Shown one piece after another: positions 63,729 to 64,000 of a stretch of 64,000 nucleotides of DNA. Within the stretch, counting starts at the first letter, position 1; every line of letters starts with the position of its first letter. This DNA comes from Stagnihabitans tardus (GTDB taxonomy: Bacteria > Pseudomonadota > Alphaproteobacteria > Rhodobacterales > Rhodobacteraceae), in NCBI RefSeq assembly GCF_009925085.1, contig NZ_JAABNR010000003.1, positions 1 to 64,000 of the forward strand. Reading direction: 5' to 3'. Below the pieces are notes generated by a model that was not told where the DNA came from, ran no database searches, and saw nothing but the letters and a program-made list of their open reading frames with translations. Both the position numbers and the translations under genes were made by a program.

Positions 63729-64000
63729 TCAGACCAGGTCGCGCCAGTCGTAATTCTGCTTGAACCCCAGGACCTTGCGGATCTTGGCATTGGACAGCGG
63801 CGCGTCGAAGCCCTGCAGCTCCCCCTTGATCGGGGTCTTCGGCGCCACTTTCGCCAGGAAATCCCGCGTGGGCTCCCGCGCGGTGATATTGTCATTCACC
63901 GCGTTGAAGACCTGGTAGCCCAGACCGTCCTTGCGGACACAGAGGTCCACGATCTGGCCGAGGTCGCGGGCGTCGATATGGCTCCAGGCATTGCGCTTGC
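63729..64000 (-). CDS. NAD-dependent epimerase/dehydratase, C-terminal part (cut by window edge)
   Basis: Only the last 90 residues are here; the gene continues past position 64000. Blocks SHIDARDLGQIVDLCVRKDG and GYQVFNAVND are typical of extended short-chain (nucleotide-sugar epimerase-like) dehydrogenases. The tail includes KIRKVLGFKQNYDWRDLV. There is no overlap with cheB: the two stop codons are adjacent. The substrate is unknown. Confidence 0.8.
   Translation of the reverse strand, partial: KRNAWSHIDARDLGQIVDLCVRKDGLGYQVFNAVNDNITAREPTRDFLAKVAPKTPIKGELQGFDAPLSNAKIRKVLGFKQNYDWRDLV

Overview
The window is a high-GC, gene-dense stretch of an alphaproteobacterial chromosome, most likely family Rhodobacteraceae/Paracoccaceae (Rhodobacter, Gemmobacter or Tabrizicola-like; the genus is not fixed). 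Supporting evidence: CcrM with GANTC sites in its own promoter, an alphaproteobacterial LexA box (GAAC-N7-GAAC), the hemD/mic60/hemY block next to tsaD-gpsA, a glutathione-dependent formaldehyde dehydrogenase, and a typical rhodobacterial rRNA-operon leader at the left edge. I see no phage, integrase, insertion sequence, CRISPR or tRNA. This is core chromosome with short intergenic repeats.

Layout. 1-292: promoter and leader of an rRNA operon running left out of the window. 0.4-3.1 kb: msrP-msrQ (periplasmic methionine sulfoxide repair) and a cation/proton antiporter. 3.3-9.6 kb: fasciclin protein, ClpB, QueG, a divergent ohrR/ohr peroxide module and a short-chain dehydrogenase. 9.6-12.5 kb: a di-haem cytochrome c peroxidase followed at once by a chemoreceptor. 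12.9-19.5 kb: dciA-dsbA-CoA-transferase operon, divergent mutY and alkB, and rnhB-ccrM. 19.5-25 kb: small secreted or membrane proteins, a membrane-anchored winged-helix regulator, a NYN/OST-HTH protein, a YbaK deacylase, adhI, an I78 inhibitor lipoprotein and cytochrome c'. 25-31 kb: imuB behind a LexA box, a GMC-oxidoreductase/Dabb/glycerate-kinase operon and an MFS exporter. 31-39 kb: an unknown protein, cysQ-pmbA, a class V aminotransferase and the pcaR/pcaIJF beta-ketoadipate module. 39-45 kb: rsgA, the SRP RNA, a HAD phosphatase, a nucleotidase, nudC and a BNR-repeat protein. 45-52 kb: hemD-mic60-hemY diverging from tsaD-gpsA-yciI-EVE. 52-54 kb: DUF2853 protein and ahcY. 54-63.7 kb: a complete chemotaxis cluster, STAS-cheY-cheA-cheW-mcp-cheW-cheR-cheB, with a divergent soluble receptor-like coiled-coil protein. 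The right edge cuts a nucleotide-sugar epimerase-like gene.

How the genes work together. The chemotaxis block encodes a nearly self-contained array: receptor, two couplers, kinase, response regulator and both adaptation enzymes. CheD and CheZ are absent here. The pca genes convert 3-oxoadipate to succinyl-CoA and acetyl-CoA under an IclR-type regulator. Several small modules handle oxidants (msrPQ, ohr/ohrR, cytochrome c peroxidase). Two dispersed repeat types occupy many intergenic gaps: a roughly 30-35-bp GGGATATTTGGGCAAGTATGAAAG-like element, and a 22-bp palindromic REP-like element. Function calls rest on motifs and remembered family features; no database search was run.
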